From NCBI RefSeq assembly GCF_000711965.1, contig NZ_JONS01000016.1, positions 30,590 through 94,589 of the forward strand: a stretch of 64,000 nucleotides of DNA, given 5' to 3'. This DNA comes from Actinomyces israelii DSM 43320 (lineage in GTDB: Bacteria; Actinomycetota; Actinomycetes; Actinomycetales; Actinomycetaceae). Under the pieces are notes generated by a model, which was not told the DNA's origin, did no database searches, and was given only the letters and a program-made list of their open reading frames with translations. This document shows positions 16,743 to 25,928 of the stretch, in pieces. Within the stretch, counting starts at the first letter, position 1. Each line of letters starts with the position of its first letter. The position numbers and the translations under genes were made by a program.

Positions 16743-18554
16743 ATGACAGGCACGCTCTCGCAGCCCCAGTTCGACGTCCTCAACGCCCTCCTGCGCGCGG
16801 ACGCCCCGCTGACGCAGCGGCAGATCCACGAGTCGACCCGGACGTCGCTGGGCACGGTCAACAGCGCCGTGCGCGCGTGCGAGGCCGCCGGGTACATCGC
16901 CGAGCGGCGGATCACGCCGGCCGGCAGGCAGGCGCTGGAGCCCTACCGGGTCGACAACGCGGTCATTATGGCCGCGGGCCTGGCCCAGCGCTTCGCCCCG
17001 ATCTCCTACGAGCGCCCCAAGGGCATGCTGCGCGTGCGCGGCGAGGTCCTCATCGAGCGGCAGATCGAGCAGCTGCACGCCGCCGGCATCACCGACATCA
17101 CCGTGGTGGTGGGCTACAAGAAGGAGTACTTCTTCCACCTGGCGGACCGGTTCGGGGTCACGATCGTCGTCAACGACGACTACGTGAACCGCAACAACAA
17201 CGGCTCGCTGTGGGTGGTGCGCGAGCGCCTGGGCAACACCTACGTGTGCTCCTCGGACGACTACTTCACCTCCAACCCCTTCGAGTCCCACGTCTACCAG
17301 GCGTACTACGCGGCCCAGTACGTCGAGGGCCCCACCCGGGAGTGGTGCATCTCCACCGGCCCCGGCGGGCGGATCACCGCGGTGACGGTCGGCGGCCGTG
17401 ACGCCTGGACGATGATGGGCCACGTCTACTTCGACCGCGCCTTCTCAACCGGCTTCCGACGCATCCTGGAGGAGGTCTACGAGCTGCCGGAGACGGCGCC
17501 CAAGCTGTGGGAGCAGATCTACATCGAGCACATCAAGGACCTCGACATGGTCCTCCGGCGCTACCCGGCCGGGGTGGTCAACGAGTTCGACTCGCTCGAC
17601 GAGGTCCGCGGCTTCGACCCCATGTTCATGAACAACCTCGACTCCGAGATCTTCGAGAACATCGCCCAGACCCTGGGATGCGGCAAGAACGACGTGCACG
17701 ACTTCTACCCGCTCAAGCAGGGCATCACGAACCTGTCGTGCCACTTCGCCGTGGGCGAGGAGCAGTACGTCTACCGGCACCCGGGCATCGGCACGGACAA
17801 GATCGTCGACCGCAGCGCCGAGTTCGAGGCGCTGAACCTGGCCCGGGACCTGGGCATCGACCGCACCTTCATCACCGGGGACCCCGACAAGGGCTGGAAG
17901 ATCTCCCGGTTCATCCCCGACTCGCGCAACCTGGACGCCTCCCGCCCCGCCGAGCTGGAGCAGGCCATGCGCATGGACCGGGACCTGCACGACTCCGGCA
18001 GGACCCTGGCCCGGAGCTTCGACTTCGTCAGCGAGGGCGTGAGGTACGAGCAGATCCTCAAGGGCTACGGCCCCATCGACGTCCCCAGGTACTTCGAGCT
18101 GCGCGGCAAGGTCATGCGGCTCAAGGAGCTCGCCGACGCCGACGCCTTCCCCCAGGCCCCCAGCCACAACGACTTCTTCCCCCTGAACTTCCTGGTCGAC
18201 CCCACCGGCCGCCTCGACCTCATCGACTGGGAGTACGCCGGCATGTCCGACGTCGCCAGCGACTTCGGCACCATGGTGGTGTGCGCCCAGCTGTCGATCG
18301 ACCAGGGCGACCGGGCCCTGGAGTTCTACTTCGGCCGCACGCCCACCGAGCGCGAGCGGCGCCACTTCTGGTCCTACGTGGTCTTCGCCGGCTGGTGCTG
18401 GTACGTGTGGGCGCTCGCCAAGGAGGCTGAGGGCGACGACGTCGGCGAGTGGCTCCTCATCTACTACCGTCACGCCGTCGACCACGTCGACCGGCTCCTG
18501 GCCGACTACGAGACGGCCTGTCCCACCACCCCGTCGCACTCCCCCTCGAAGTGA
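16743..18554 (+). CDS. wHTH / phosphocholine cytidylyltransferase / choline kinase fusion
   Basis: A 603-residue three-part protein. Residues about 5-62 look like a winged helix-turn-helix (FDVLNALLRADAPLTQRQIHE). Residues 72 to about 290 are a nucleotidyltransferase: VIMAAGLAQRFAPISYERPKGML, VVVGYKKEYF, and DDYF for the metal site, as in LicC, which makes CDP-choline from CTP and phosphocholine. Residues about 300-590 are a LicA-type kinase with catalytic SHNDFFPLNFLV and LIDWEYAG. One polypeptide could thus phosphorylate choline (or another amino alcohol) and activate it with CTP. A GTG at 16734 would add three residues. It is followed after 10 bases by a LicB-like permease and then licD. 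Activity of the helix-turn-helix part is unknown. Confidence 0.85.
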   Translation: MTGTLSQPQFDVLNALLRADAPLTQRQIHESTRTSLGTVNSAVRACEAAGYIAERRITPAGRQALEPYRVDNAVIMAAGLAQRFAPISYERPKGMLRVRGEVLIERQIEQLHAAGITDITVVVGYKKEYFFHLADRFGVTIVVNDDYVNRNNNGSLWVVRERLGNTYVCSSDDYFTSNPFESHVYQAYYAAQYVEGPTREWCISTGPGGRITAVTVGGRDAWTMMGHVYFDRAFSTGFRRILEEVYELPETAPKLWEQIYIEHIKDLDMVLRRYPAGVVNEFDSLDEVRGFDPMFMNNLDSEIFENIAQTLGCGKNDVHDFYPLKQGITNLSCHFAVGEEQYVYRHPGIGTDKIVDRSAEFEALNLARDLGIDRTFITGDPDKGWKISRFIPDSRNLDASRPAELEQAMRMDRDLHDSGRTLARSFDFVSEGVRYEQILKGYGPIDVPRYFELRGKVMRLKELADADAFPQAPSHNDFFPLNFLVDPTGRLDLIDWEYAGMSDVASDFGTMVVCAQLSIDQGDRALEFYFGRTPTERERRHFWSYVVFAGWCWYVWALAKEAEGDDVGEWLLIYYRHAVDHVDRLLADYETACPTTPSHSPSK

Positions 18555-18564
18555 GGTTCCCGTT

Positions 18565-19581
18565 ATGAAGTACGGAGTTCTCAGTGGCATGCTCTGGGGC
18601 CTGGACACCGTGGTCCTGGCCATGGCCCTCGCGCTCATCCCGTTCGCCGGCTCGCCCGACGCCCCCCTGACCGGAGCGTTCCTCCACGACGCGGCCAGCG
18701 CCATCATCCTGCTGGTCTACATGGCGGTGCGCGGGCGCCTGCGGGACACGCTGGCGGCCGTCCGCACGCGCAGCGGCAAGGCCGTCATGCTGGCGGCCCT
18801 GCTGGGCGGGCCGGTCGGTATGAGCGGCTACCTCATCGCCATCAACAACATCGGGCCGGGCTACACGGCGATCATCTCCACCTTCTACCCCGCCTTCGGC
18901 ACGCTGCTCGCCTTCCTCCTGCTCAAGGAGCGCATGCGGCCCGGCCAGATCATCGCCCTCCTGGTCGCCCTGGCGGCCGTGGCGGTCAGCGGCTGGTCCA
19001 GCGACGCGCCCACCGGCTCGGCCCTGCTCGGGGTGCTCGGGGCGCTCGGGTGCGTGATCGGCTGGGGCTCCGAGGCCGTCCTGCTGGCCTGGGGCATGCG
19101 GGACGACGCCGTCGACAACGAGACGGCGCTCCACATCCGCCAGACCACCTCGGGCCTGACCTACCTGCTCGTCGTCATCCCCGTCTCGGGCTCGTTCCAC
19201 TTCGCCGTCCGCCAGGCCGCCGTCTCGACGGCGACCGGAGTCGTCGCCCTGGCGGCCCTGACGGGGGCGGCCTCCTACCTCTTCTACTACAAGGCCATCG
19301 ACACCATCGGCGCCTCGCGCGGCATGGCGCTGAACATCTCCTACTCCGCGTGGGCCGTCGTCTTCGCGCTGGTCCTGCAGAGAACCATGCCGTCCGCCCT
19401 GCAGATCGTCTGCTGCGTCGTCACCCTCGTGGGCACCGTGCTCGCGGCGACCCCCGACTGGCGCGAGCTGCGACTCACCCGGCGCTCGGTGCGCGCGCCC
19501 GCGGAAGAGCCCGACACGGGCCGGGAGGACCCCGAGCCCGGTCGGCGGCAGGACGCCGTGCTGGAGGCCCCGCGCCCGTGA
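18565..19581 (+). CDS. licB: EamA/DMT family permease, LicB-like (choline uptake)
   Basis: A 338-residue protein with about ten hydrophobic segments and the internal duplication of the drug/metabolite transporter fold; GPGYTAIISTFYPAFGTLLAFLLLKERM is typical of EamA repeats, and the N-terminus MKYGVLSGMLWGLDTVVLAMAL resembles LicB permeases. LicB imports choline for phosphocholine decoration. It is translated 10 bases after the cytidylyltransferase/kinase with a GAGG ribosome-binding site and ATG 18565. The last 45 or so residues are a charged, Pro/Arg/Glu-rich tail that is probably cytoplasmic. Substrate is inferred from the lic neighbourhood. Confidence 0.8.
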   Translation: MKYGVLSGMLWGLDTVVLAMALALIPFAGSPDAPLTGAFLHDAASAIILLVYMAVRGRLRDTLAAVRTRSGKAVMLAALLGGPVGMSGYLIAINNIGPGYTAIISTFYPAFGTLLAFLLLKERMRPGQIIALLVALAAVAVSGWSSDAPTGSALLGVLGALGCVIGWGSEAVLLAWGMRDDAVDNETALHIRQTTSGLTYLLVVIPVSGSFHFAVRQAAVSTATGVVALAALTGAASYLFYYKAIDTIGASRGMALNISYSAWAVVFALVLQRTMPSALQIVCCVVTLVGTVLAATPDWRELRLTRRSVRAPAEEPDTGREDPEPGRRQDAVLEAPRP

Positions 19582-19721
19582 CGCGGCGGCGCCCGCCGCG
19601 CCGGCCCCGCGCCCGTGACACCGGCCACCCGCATCCTCCCTAGGACTCTGTGAGGGCCCTGTGAGAGGATTCGGGCCGGCGCCCCGGAGCCGGGGCCGGT
19701 CGATCGTGATGGGAGCCGTGG

Positions 19722-20594
19722 ATGACGACGGATGAGTGGGCCGACCCGCAGATGCTGCACAGGGTCCACCTGCTGCTGACCAGGATGCTCGCGGAGCTCG
19801 ACCGCGTGTGCAGACAGCTGGACGTCTCCTACGCCGTCTACGGCGGGACGGCCATCGGCGCCGTGCGCCACAAGGGCTTCATCCCCTGGGACGACGACGT
19901 CGACGTCATGATGACGCGCAGCGACTACGAGCGCTTCCTGGCTGAGGCGCCGGACCTGCTCGGCGAGGAGTTCCGGGTGGACAACACCCGCACCGTGCGC
20001 GACTACCCGTTCATGTTCTCCAAGCTGGTCCTCAAGGGCACCCTGCTCATCCCCGAGTTCGCCAAGGACTCGGCCTACCGCATGCCGATCTCCCTGGACA
20101 TCCTCCCGGTGGACAATGTGCCCGACTCCCCGCGCGCCTTCCGCGCCATGAGCAGGCGCACCTGGCTGTGGGGGCGCCTGCTGTTCCTGCGGGGGACGCC
20201 CCGGCCCTACCTCATCGGGATCACCGGGGCGCGGCGGGCCGCGATCTACTCGGTGACCACGGCCGTCCACTGGGCCATGCGCTGCCTGGGCCTGACCCCG
20301 CGCCTCCTCCAGTCCCGCTGGGAGAAGGCGGCCCGGCGCTACGAGCACGCCCGCACCAGACGCATGGCGGACTTCTCCATGCGCGACCCGGAGAACTGGG
20401 CGCTGACGCGCGAGGAACTCTTCCCCCTCCGCGAGGTGCCCTTCGAGGACATCACGGTCATGCTGCCCCACGAGTACGACACGCTGCTGCGGCGCGGCTA
20501 CGGCGACTACATGGAGCTGCCGCCGCAGGACCAGCGGCGCAACCACAAGCCGCACGTTGTCGACTTCGGTCCTTATGAGAGTACCCTCCCCTGA
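19722..20594 (+). CDS. licD: LicD-family phosphocholine transferase
   Basis: A 290-residue LicD protein, a nucleotidyltransferase-fold enzyme that moves phosphocholine (or another polyol phosphate) from a CDP carrier to a glycan. The family core is visible: YAVYGGTAIGAVRHKGFIPW followed by DDDVDVMMTRSDYERFL with the paired metal-binding Asp residues, ISLDILPVDNVPD in the middle, and YGDYMELPPQDQR near the C-terminus. ATG 19722 follows GGGAGCCGTGG. It is in the same direction as the kinase/cytidylyltransferase and permease, about 140 bases after the latter, completing a lic-type set. Target sugar is unknown; the surrounding polysaccharide locus is the obvious candidate. Confidence 0.93.
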   Translation: MTTDEWADPQMLHRVHLLLTRMLAELDRVCRQLDVSYAVYGGTAIGAVRHKGFIPWDDDVDVMMTRSDYERFLAEAPDLLGEEFRVDNTRTVRDYPFMFSKLVLKGTLLIPEFAKDSAYRMPISLDILPVDNVPDSPRAFRAMSRRTWLWGRLLFLRGTPRPYLIGITGARRAAIYSVTTAVHWAMRCLGLTPRLLQSRWEKAARRYEHARTRRMADFSMRDPENWALTREELFPLREVPFEDITVMLPHEYDTLLRRGYGDYMELPPQDQRRNHKPHVVDFGPYESTLP

Positions 20595-20706
20595 GGGTCC
20601 TGGGAGCACCCGCCGCGATGGGGTCCCGTGGCGGCCCCGGGCTTGCAGGATGCCCGGGGCCGCGCGCACAGATTCCCACGGCCCATCCGCCTCAGGAGGC
20701 ACGAGC

Positions 20707-21954
20707 ATGTCCGCACCGGAGACGTCGCAGACCCGCGACTACTTCTGGAACACCGCCGCGTCCCTCATGCTGTCCCTGACGACGGCGGTCCTGCTCCTCG
20801 TCGTCCAGCGCAGCGCCGGCCTGTGGGCGGCGGGCGTGTTCTCGCTGGCCAACTCCGTCGGGCAGCAGTTCCAGTCCCTGGGCATGTACGAGGTGCGCAC
20901 CTACCACGTCACCGACGCGCGCCACCGCTTCTCCTTCGGCACCTACCTGGCCACCCGCCTGGTGACCGTGGGGGCCATGATCGCCGGCATCATCGGGTAC
21001 GCGGTGGTCTCCGGAGCCGACCTGGCCGGCGCGCTCCTGATCGCCATGATCGCCTGCCTAAGGGTCTTCGACGCCTTCGAGGACGTCTTCTACTGCGAGT
21101 TCCAGCGGGAGGGGCGGCTGGATGTCGCGGGGCGGGCCTGCTTCTTCCGCACCCTGGCCACCATCGTGGTCTTCTCCGGGGTGCTCGTGGTCAGCGGGAG
21201 CATGCTCGTGGCCGCCGCCGCCACCCTGATCGTCTCAACGGTCGTGCTGCTGGGCGCCTACCTGCCGCCCGCCAGGGGCATGTTCGACCTGCGGCCGCGC
21301 TGGGAGCTGCGGCCCATCGGGCAGGTCCTGGTCGAGTGCCTGCCGCTGTTCCTCGCCTCGTTCATCGCCCTGTACCTCGCCAACGCGCCCAGGTTCGCCA
21401 TCGACCGCTACCTCGATCCCGAGCGGCAGGGCTACTTCGCGATCATCTTCATGCCGGCCTTCACCATCAACCTGCTCTCCTTCGTCATCTTCCGCCCCCT
21501 GCTCACCCAGATGGCCAACCGCTGGGTGGGCGCGGACCGGGCCGGGTTCGCGGCGATCGTCAGGAAGGGCCTGCTGGGGACCCTGGCCGCCTTCGCGGCA
21601 GTCGCCCTGGCCACCTACACGATCGGCGCCCCCGCCCTCCGCCTCGTCTACGGCACGGACGTCTCCGGCTCCATGCTCGAGCTCATGGTGCTGGTGACCG
21701 GAGGCGCGCTGAACGCGGCGGGGGTGGTCCTCTACTACGCGCTGACGACCATGCGGCTGCAGCGGCTCGTCTTCGCGGGGTACGCCGCCGCGGCGGTGGC
21801 GATCACCCTCCTGTGCGCCGCGCTCGTCCCCGCCCACGCCCTCCTGGGCGCCTCCGCGGCCTACGCCGGGGCGATGGCGGTCCTCGTGGCCTTCTTCCTG
21901 GCGAGCCTGCTCCTGGCGCTGCGCAGGACCGCCTCCAGGGCCCCCGCGGCCTGA
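20707..21954 (+). CDS. Polysaccharide flippase (Wzx/MATE-like)
   Basis: A 415-residue polytopic protein with around twelve hydrophobic segments, SLANSVGQQFQSLGMYEVRTY early on and FIALYLANAPRFAIDRYLDPERQGYFAIIF in the middle, as in Wzx/RfbX lipid-linked oligosaccharide flippases. ATG 20707 is preceded by an AGGAGG ribosome-binding site; a frame open from 20557 has no support. The gene follows licD on the same strand, and its stop is 67 bases from the convergent end of rmlC-rmlD. It should move undecaprenyl-linked repeat units across the membrane. A second flippase-like gene is at 24510. Confidence 0.88.
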   Translation: MSAPETSQTRDYFWNTAASLMLSLTTAVLLLVVQRSAGLWAAGVFSLANSVGQQFQSLGMYEVRTYHVTDARHRFSFGTYLATRLVTVGAMIAGIIGYAVVSGADLAGALLIAMIACLRVFDAFEDVFYCEFQREGRLDVAGRACFFRTLATIVVFSGVLVVSGSMLVAAAATLIVSTVVLLGAYLPPARGMFDLRPRWELRPIGQVLVECLPLFLASFIALYLANAPRFAIDRYLDPERQGYFAIIFMPAFTINLLSFVIFRPLLTQMANRWVGADRAGFAAIVRKGLLGTLAAFAAVALATYTIGAPALRLVYGTDVSGSMLELMVLVTGGALNAAGVVLYYALTTMRLQRLVFAGYAAAAVAITLLCAALVPAHALLGASAAYAGAMAVLVAFFLASLLLALRRTASRAPAA

Positions 21955-22021
21955 GCGGCCGACGTCGTCGGACTGCCGGGGCCCCGGCGGGCCCAGCCCG
22001 GCGGCCTCGGCCCGGGCCCGC

Positions 22022-23446
22022 TCACAGGGTCGGCACGTAGGCCGCCAGGCGCTCCATGGAGTCGCCCGGGGTGAAGCCGGCGGCCTCGATCTTGGACAGG
22101 TCCAGGACGGAGCTGAGGGGGCGCGGGGCGATGCCCTCCCGGCCGGCGTAGTACTCGGCCGTCGTCACCGGCGTGACCTCGGCGGGATCGTGGCCGACGA
22201 GCTCGTAGACGCGCCTGGCGACGTCGCACCAGGAGACGACCGGGCCCTCCCCCGACAGGTTGTAGGTGCCGGGATCGGCGCCGGTGGACAGCAGGTGGAT
22301 GATGCCCGCGGCGAGGTCGGCGGTGAAGGTCAGGCGGCCGGTCTGGTCCGCCACGACCCTCGGGGCGATGCCGCGCCCGGCCAGGGCGGCCATGGTGCGC
22401 GCGAAGTTCCTGCCGTCACCGACCACCCAGGAGGTGCGCACGAGGTAGTGGCGGGGGACGGTCTGGACGGCGGCGTCGCCCCCGGCCTTGGACTGGCCGT
22501 AGACGCCGAGCGGGCTGGGCGGCTCGTCCTCGGTGTGGATCCCGGCGGTGCCGTCGAAGGTGTACTCGCTCGAGATGTGCACGAGGGTCAGGCCGCGCGC
22601 GGCGCACTCGCGGGCAAGGTTGGCCGGGCCGGTGGCGTTGGCCCTCCATGACAGGCGGCGCCCGTCGGGGGTCTCGGCGCCGTCGACGTCGGTCCAGGCG
22701 GCGGCATTGACGACGACGTCGTAGGCGGCCCAGTCCCACGCGGCCACCTGGGCGGCGTCGGAGATGTCCGCCTCGGGCAGGTCGACGCCGGTGGCGGCGT
22801 AGCCGGCCGCGGGGAGCCGGGCCATGAGCTCGCGGCCCAGCTGGCCGCGGGCGCCGGTGACCAGCACGCGTCGGCCGCGCCCGGCCCCCGCCGCGAAGGG
22901 GACGACGTCCGCCAGGCGCGGGTGGGCCCGGTCCTTGTCGGACAGGATCGCCCGCTCCAGGGGGATGGGCCAGGGCACCGCGGCGGTCTCGTCGGCGAGG
23001 TTGAGAAAGGTGTAGGCCGCCTCGGGCGACCAGTGGTCGTTGACCAGGTAGGTGTAGGCGGTGCCCGGCTCCAGGGTCTGGTAGGCGTTGCCGACGCCCC
23101 GCGGCACGAGCACGGCCACCGACGGGTCGATCTCGCAGGTGTAGACCGCCCCGAAGCTCGGCCCCTCGCGCAGGTCCACCCAGGCCCCGAAGACGCGCCC
23201 GGTGGCCACCGAGACGAACTTGTCCCACGGCTCGGCGTGGATGCCGCGGGTGACGCCGGCCTCCTGGTTGTAGGAGATGTTGTTCTGCACCGGGGAGAGG
23301 TCCGGCATCCCGAGGCCGAGCATCTTCTCGCGCTGCCAGTTCTCCTTGAACCATCCGCGGTTGTCCCCGTGGACGGTCAGGTCGAGGCGCAGAAGGCCGG
23401 GGATCGGCGTGCGGTCGATGGCCAGGGGCTTGCCCGTTTCCGTCAT
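22022..23446 (-). CDS. rmlC-rmlD: Bifunctional dTDP-4-dehydrorhamnose 3,5-epimerase / reductase
   Basis: A 474-residue fusion. Residues 1 to about 185 are an RmlC cupin (DNRGWFKENWQREKM, then GVTRGIHAEPWDKFVSV with catalytic-type His70); residues about 190-474 are an RmlD short-chain reductase with nucleotide loop TGARGQLG (197-204), VVNAAAWTDVDGAE, SSEYTFDG and the YGQSK catalytic Tyr-Lys. It would carry out the last two steps to dTDP-L-rhamnose in one chain, using NAD(P)H. Such RmlC-RmlD fusions are known in actinobacteria. It is followed upstream on the minus strand by a GT2 gene with a 25-base gap, so the two are likely cotranscribed. Confidence 0.95.
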   Translation of the reverse strand: MTETGKPLAIDRTPIPGLLRLDLTVHGDNRGWFKENWQREKMLGLGMPDLSPVQNNISYNQEAGVTRGIHAEPWDKFVSVATGRVFGAWVDLREGPSFGAVYTCEIDPSVAVLVPRGVGNAYQTLEPGTAYTYLVNDHWSPEAAYTFLNLADETAAVPWPIPLERAILSDKDRAHPRLADVVPFAAGAGRGRRVLVTGARGQLGRELMARLPAAGYAATGVDLPEADISDAAQVAAWDWAAYDVVVNAAAWTDVDGAETPDGRRLSWRANATGPANLARECAARGLTLVHISSEYTFDGTAGIHTEDEPPSPLGVYGQSKAGGDAAVQTVPRHYLVRTSWVVGDGRNFARTMAALAGRGIAPRVVADQTGRLTFTADLAAGIIHLLSTGADPGTYNLSGEGPVVSWCDVARRVYELVGHDPAEVTPVTTAEYYAGREGIAPRPLSSVLDLSKIEAAGFTPGDSMERLAAYVPTL

Positions 23447-23471
23447 GTCAGCTCTTCCCGACTCGTGCGGC

Positions 23472-24350
23472 TCATGCCACGACGTGGCGGCCCAGGTTCC
23501 TCACCCCGGCCCAGTTCCTGGCGAGCGCGGCCCTGGGGAGGAGGGAGCCGGCGTGCAGGCGCGAGGAGATGTGGAGCCGGGCCACGCGCGCGGCGCGGTT
23601 CCAGCCGAGCCGCCCCATCTCGTCGGCCATCTGGAGGAAGAAGCGGCGCTCCTCGCCGAACCTGGTGCCCTCCAGGGCGCGCCAGGAGGAGTCGGATCCC
23701 GAGTGGCGGCGGTAGAGGAAGGCCGCGGTCGGGTCGTAGAGCAGGCCGCCGCCCTGCATGGCGACGTCGCACACCAGGGCCACGTCCTGGACGACGTCGT
23801 AGCCCTCGCGGAAGCCGATGCCGAGGATCGTCTCCGCCCGCCAGGCCAGCGACGGGAAGTAGAGCCAGTCGCCGCGCAGGATCGAGACCGCCAGGGCCTC
23901 GCCGCGCAGGACCTGGGGGATCCTCGGGGGCATGTAGAAGCCCTTGACCCTCTCGACCATGGTGCGGGAGGGCGCGCCGTGCTCGTCGATCACGAAGACG
24001 CCCGGCTGGAAGATGCTCGCCTCCGGGCAGCGCCGGGCCGCCCGCACGAGCCACTGGACGTAGTTGGGGAGCATGACGTCGTCGGCCCCCATGACCTGCA
24101 CGAGCGGGTTCTCGACGAAGGTCAGGCACTTGCGGTAGTTGCCGTTGGCCCCGAGGTTGGTCTCATTGCGCATATAGGTGACCCTGGAGTCCCCCAGGGA
24201 GCCGAACCAGCCGGGGATCGAGTCGTCCGGGTAGCCGTCGTCGACGACGATCAGCCGCCAGTCGGGATCCGTCTGGCGCAGGACCGACCTGACAGCCTCC
24301 TTCATCATGGCCACATCGCCGTAGAAGGGGAAGAGGATGTCAACAGTCAT
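23472..24350 (-). CDS. Glycosyltransferase family 2
   Basis: A 292-residue GT2 enzyme. The N-terminal DILFPFYGDVAMMKEAVRSVL and LIVVDDGYPDDS strands, then VQVMGADDVMLPNYV with the DD metal/nucleotide site, define the family; SGSDSSW and a helical C-terminus follow. ATG 24350 is favoured over an upstream GTG (24365) because GGAAGG lies seven bases before it. It is transcribed ahead of rmlC-rmlD, so a rhamnosyltransferase role is plausible but not shown by sequence. Confidence 0.88.
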   Translation of the reverse strand: MTVDILFPFYGDVAMMKEAVRSVLRQTDPDWRLIVVDDGYPDDSIPGWFGSLGDSRVTYMRNETNLGANGNYRKCLTFVENPLVQVMGADDVMLPNYVQWLVRAARRCPEASIFQPGVFVIDEHGAPSRTMVERVKGFYMPPRIPQVLRGEALAVSILRGDWLYFPSLAWRAETILGIGFREGYDVVQDVALVCDVAMQGGGLLYDPTAAFLYRRHSGSDSSWRALEGTRFGEERRFFLQMADEMGRLGWNRAARVARLHISSRLHAGSLLPRAALARNWAGVRNLGRHVVA

Positions 24351-24509
24351 GTAGGGGCCTTCCACGAAGCAAACGGTGCTGCGGCAAGGTTAGCATCGCG
24401 TGCCGCCGCGCCTCGCGGCCCGCCGGCAGGCGCCGTTCGCACAGTACTTTCATAGAGCATCACAGCACGCGTTCACCCGTCCCGCCCCACCGGCACCTAC
24501 TCTGAGGTC

Positions 24510-25856
24510 GTGACGGTTCACCACGGCTCCTCGGGCACGGCCGAGGACACGGAGTCCCGGACCAGGGTCACCGCGGGGCGCGCCACGGGAATCATGGCGG
24601 CATCGATCACCGCCGCAGCGTCGAGCCTGCTCATCACGGTGGTCTCCGCCCGGACGCTCACGGTCGCGCAGAACAAGGAGTTCCTGGTCTTCTGGGGGTT
24701 CATGTTCGGCATCTTCGGGGTGATCTCGGGCATCCAGACCGAGTCCACCCGGGCCGCCCTGGCCGGCTCGAAGGCGGCGGTCGGCTCCCCCGAGCCCTCC
24801 GGGCCCGCAGGCCGCCCGGGGCCCGCCGCGGCTCCCGGGCCCGCAGAGCCGGCTCGCCGTCGTGCCCGCATCCTGGTGACCGCCCTGCTGCTCGGCCTGG
24901 TCATCGCCGCCCTCGCGCTCGCCACGGCCCCGGCGTGGGTGCCGAGGCTGACCCCGTCGACCGGCCCGCTGACGGCGGCGCTCATTGCCGCGGGCGTGTG
25001 GGGGTACGCCGGTCAGGCCTCGCTGTCCGGGGTGCTGGCCGGGACCCGGCGCTGGAACCTCTACTCGGCCCTCATGGCGGCCGAGGCGCTGCTGCGTCTG
25101 CTGCTCGTGCTGCTTGTCGCCGTCGTCGTCTCGAGCCTCATCGGCCTGGAGGCCGCCGCCGCGGCGCCCGCCCTGGTGTGGCTCCTCTTCCTCCTCATCC
25201 CGGCCGCCCGGGCGACGGCGGGCTCGCGCGCCGACGTCGGGGCGGCCCGCCTGACGTCCTTCAGCCTCCAGGCCATGCTCAGCTCGGCCTCCTGGGCGGT
25301 GCTGGTCACCGGGTTCCCCACGCTGCTGGAGATCACCTCCCCCGGGGCGGACGCCGCCGAGGTGGCGATCGTCATCCTGGCCGTCAGCCTGACGCGCTCG
25401 CCGATCATGATCCCCCTGCAGGCCTTCCAGGGCGTGCTCATCACCACCATCGCCGACGCCGATCCGTCCCGGCGCCTGGCCGGCGTGACCAGGATCCTCG
25501 GCATCCTCCTGGCCGGCGGCACCGCGCTGGCCGCGGCCGCGGCTCTGGCCGGCCCATGGCTCGTCCGGTCCGTCTACGGGCCCCAGTACGACCCCTCGCC
25601 CTGGCTGCTCGGGCTCCTCACGCTGGCCGCCGTGAGTATGGCCTCCCTCGTGCTCACGGGCGCCTCGACCATCGCGCTCAACAACCACCGCGCCTACACG
25701 CTCGGGTGGGTCCTGGCGGCGCTCACGGCCATCCTCCTCCTGCGGCTCCTGCCGCTGAGCGTGAGCCCCCGCGCGGTGCTCGCCCTGGGGCTGGCGCCCC
25801 TGAGCGGGGCCTGCGTCCACCTGCGCGCGATCGCGGGCTCCAGCGGCAGGCGGTGA
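24510..25856 (+). CDS. Flippase-like polysaccharide export membrane protein
   Basis: A 448-residue protein from GTG 24510 with around twelve hydrophobic segments. The N-terminal RATGIMAASITAAASSLLITVVSARTLTVAQNKEF-type region resembles Wzx-type or O-antigen flippase proteins, and NNHRAYTLGWVLAALTAILL lies near the end. Residues about 88-118 form an Ala/Gly/Pro-rich low-complexity loop. It is divergent from the GT2 at 23472 and precedes another GT2 (25929) by 72 bases on the same strand. Sequence conservation is weak, so an alternative is another multi-spanning polysaccharide protein. Confidence 0.7.
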   Translation: MTVHHGSSGTAEDTESRTRVTAGRATGIMAASITAAASSLLITVVSARTLTVAQNKEFLVFWGFMFGIFGVISGIQTESTRAALAGSKAAVGSPEPSGPAGRPGPAAAPGPAEPARRRARILVTALLLGLVIAALALATAPAWVPRLTPSTGPLTAALIAAGVWGYAGQASLSGVLAGTRRWNLYSALMAAEALLRLLLVLLVAVVVSSLIGLEAAAAAPALVWLLFLLIPAARATAGSRADVGAARLTSFSLQAMLSSASWAVLVTGFPTLLEITSPGADAAEVAIVILAVSLTRSPIMIPLQAFQGVLITTIADADPSRRLAGVTRILGILLAGGTALAAAAALAGPWLVRSVYGPQYDPSPWLLGLLTLAAVSMASLVLTGASTIALNNHRAYTLGWVLAALTAILLLRLLPLSVSPRAVLALGLAPLSGACVHLRAIAGSSGRR

Positions 25857-25928
25857 CATCCGGCGCCCTCGGCGGACCTCGACCAGCAACAGACAGCCTC
25901 ATGTTCGACATCGCTCCTGGGAGGGCTC

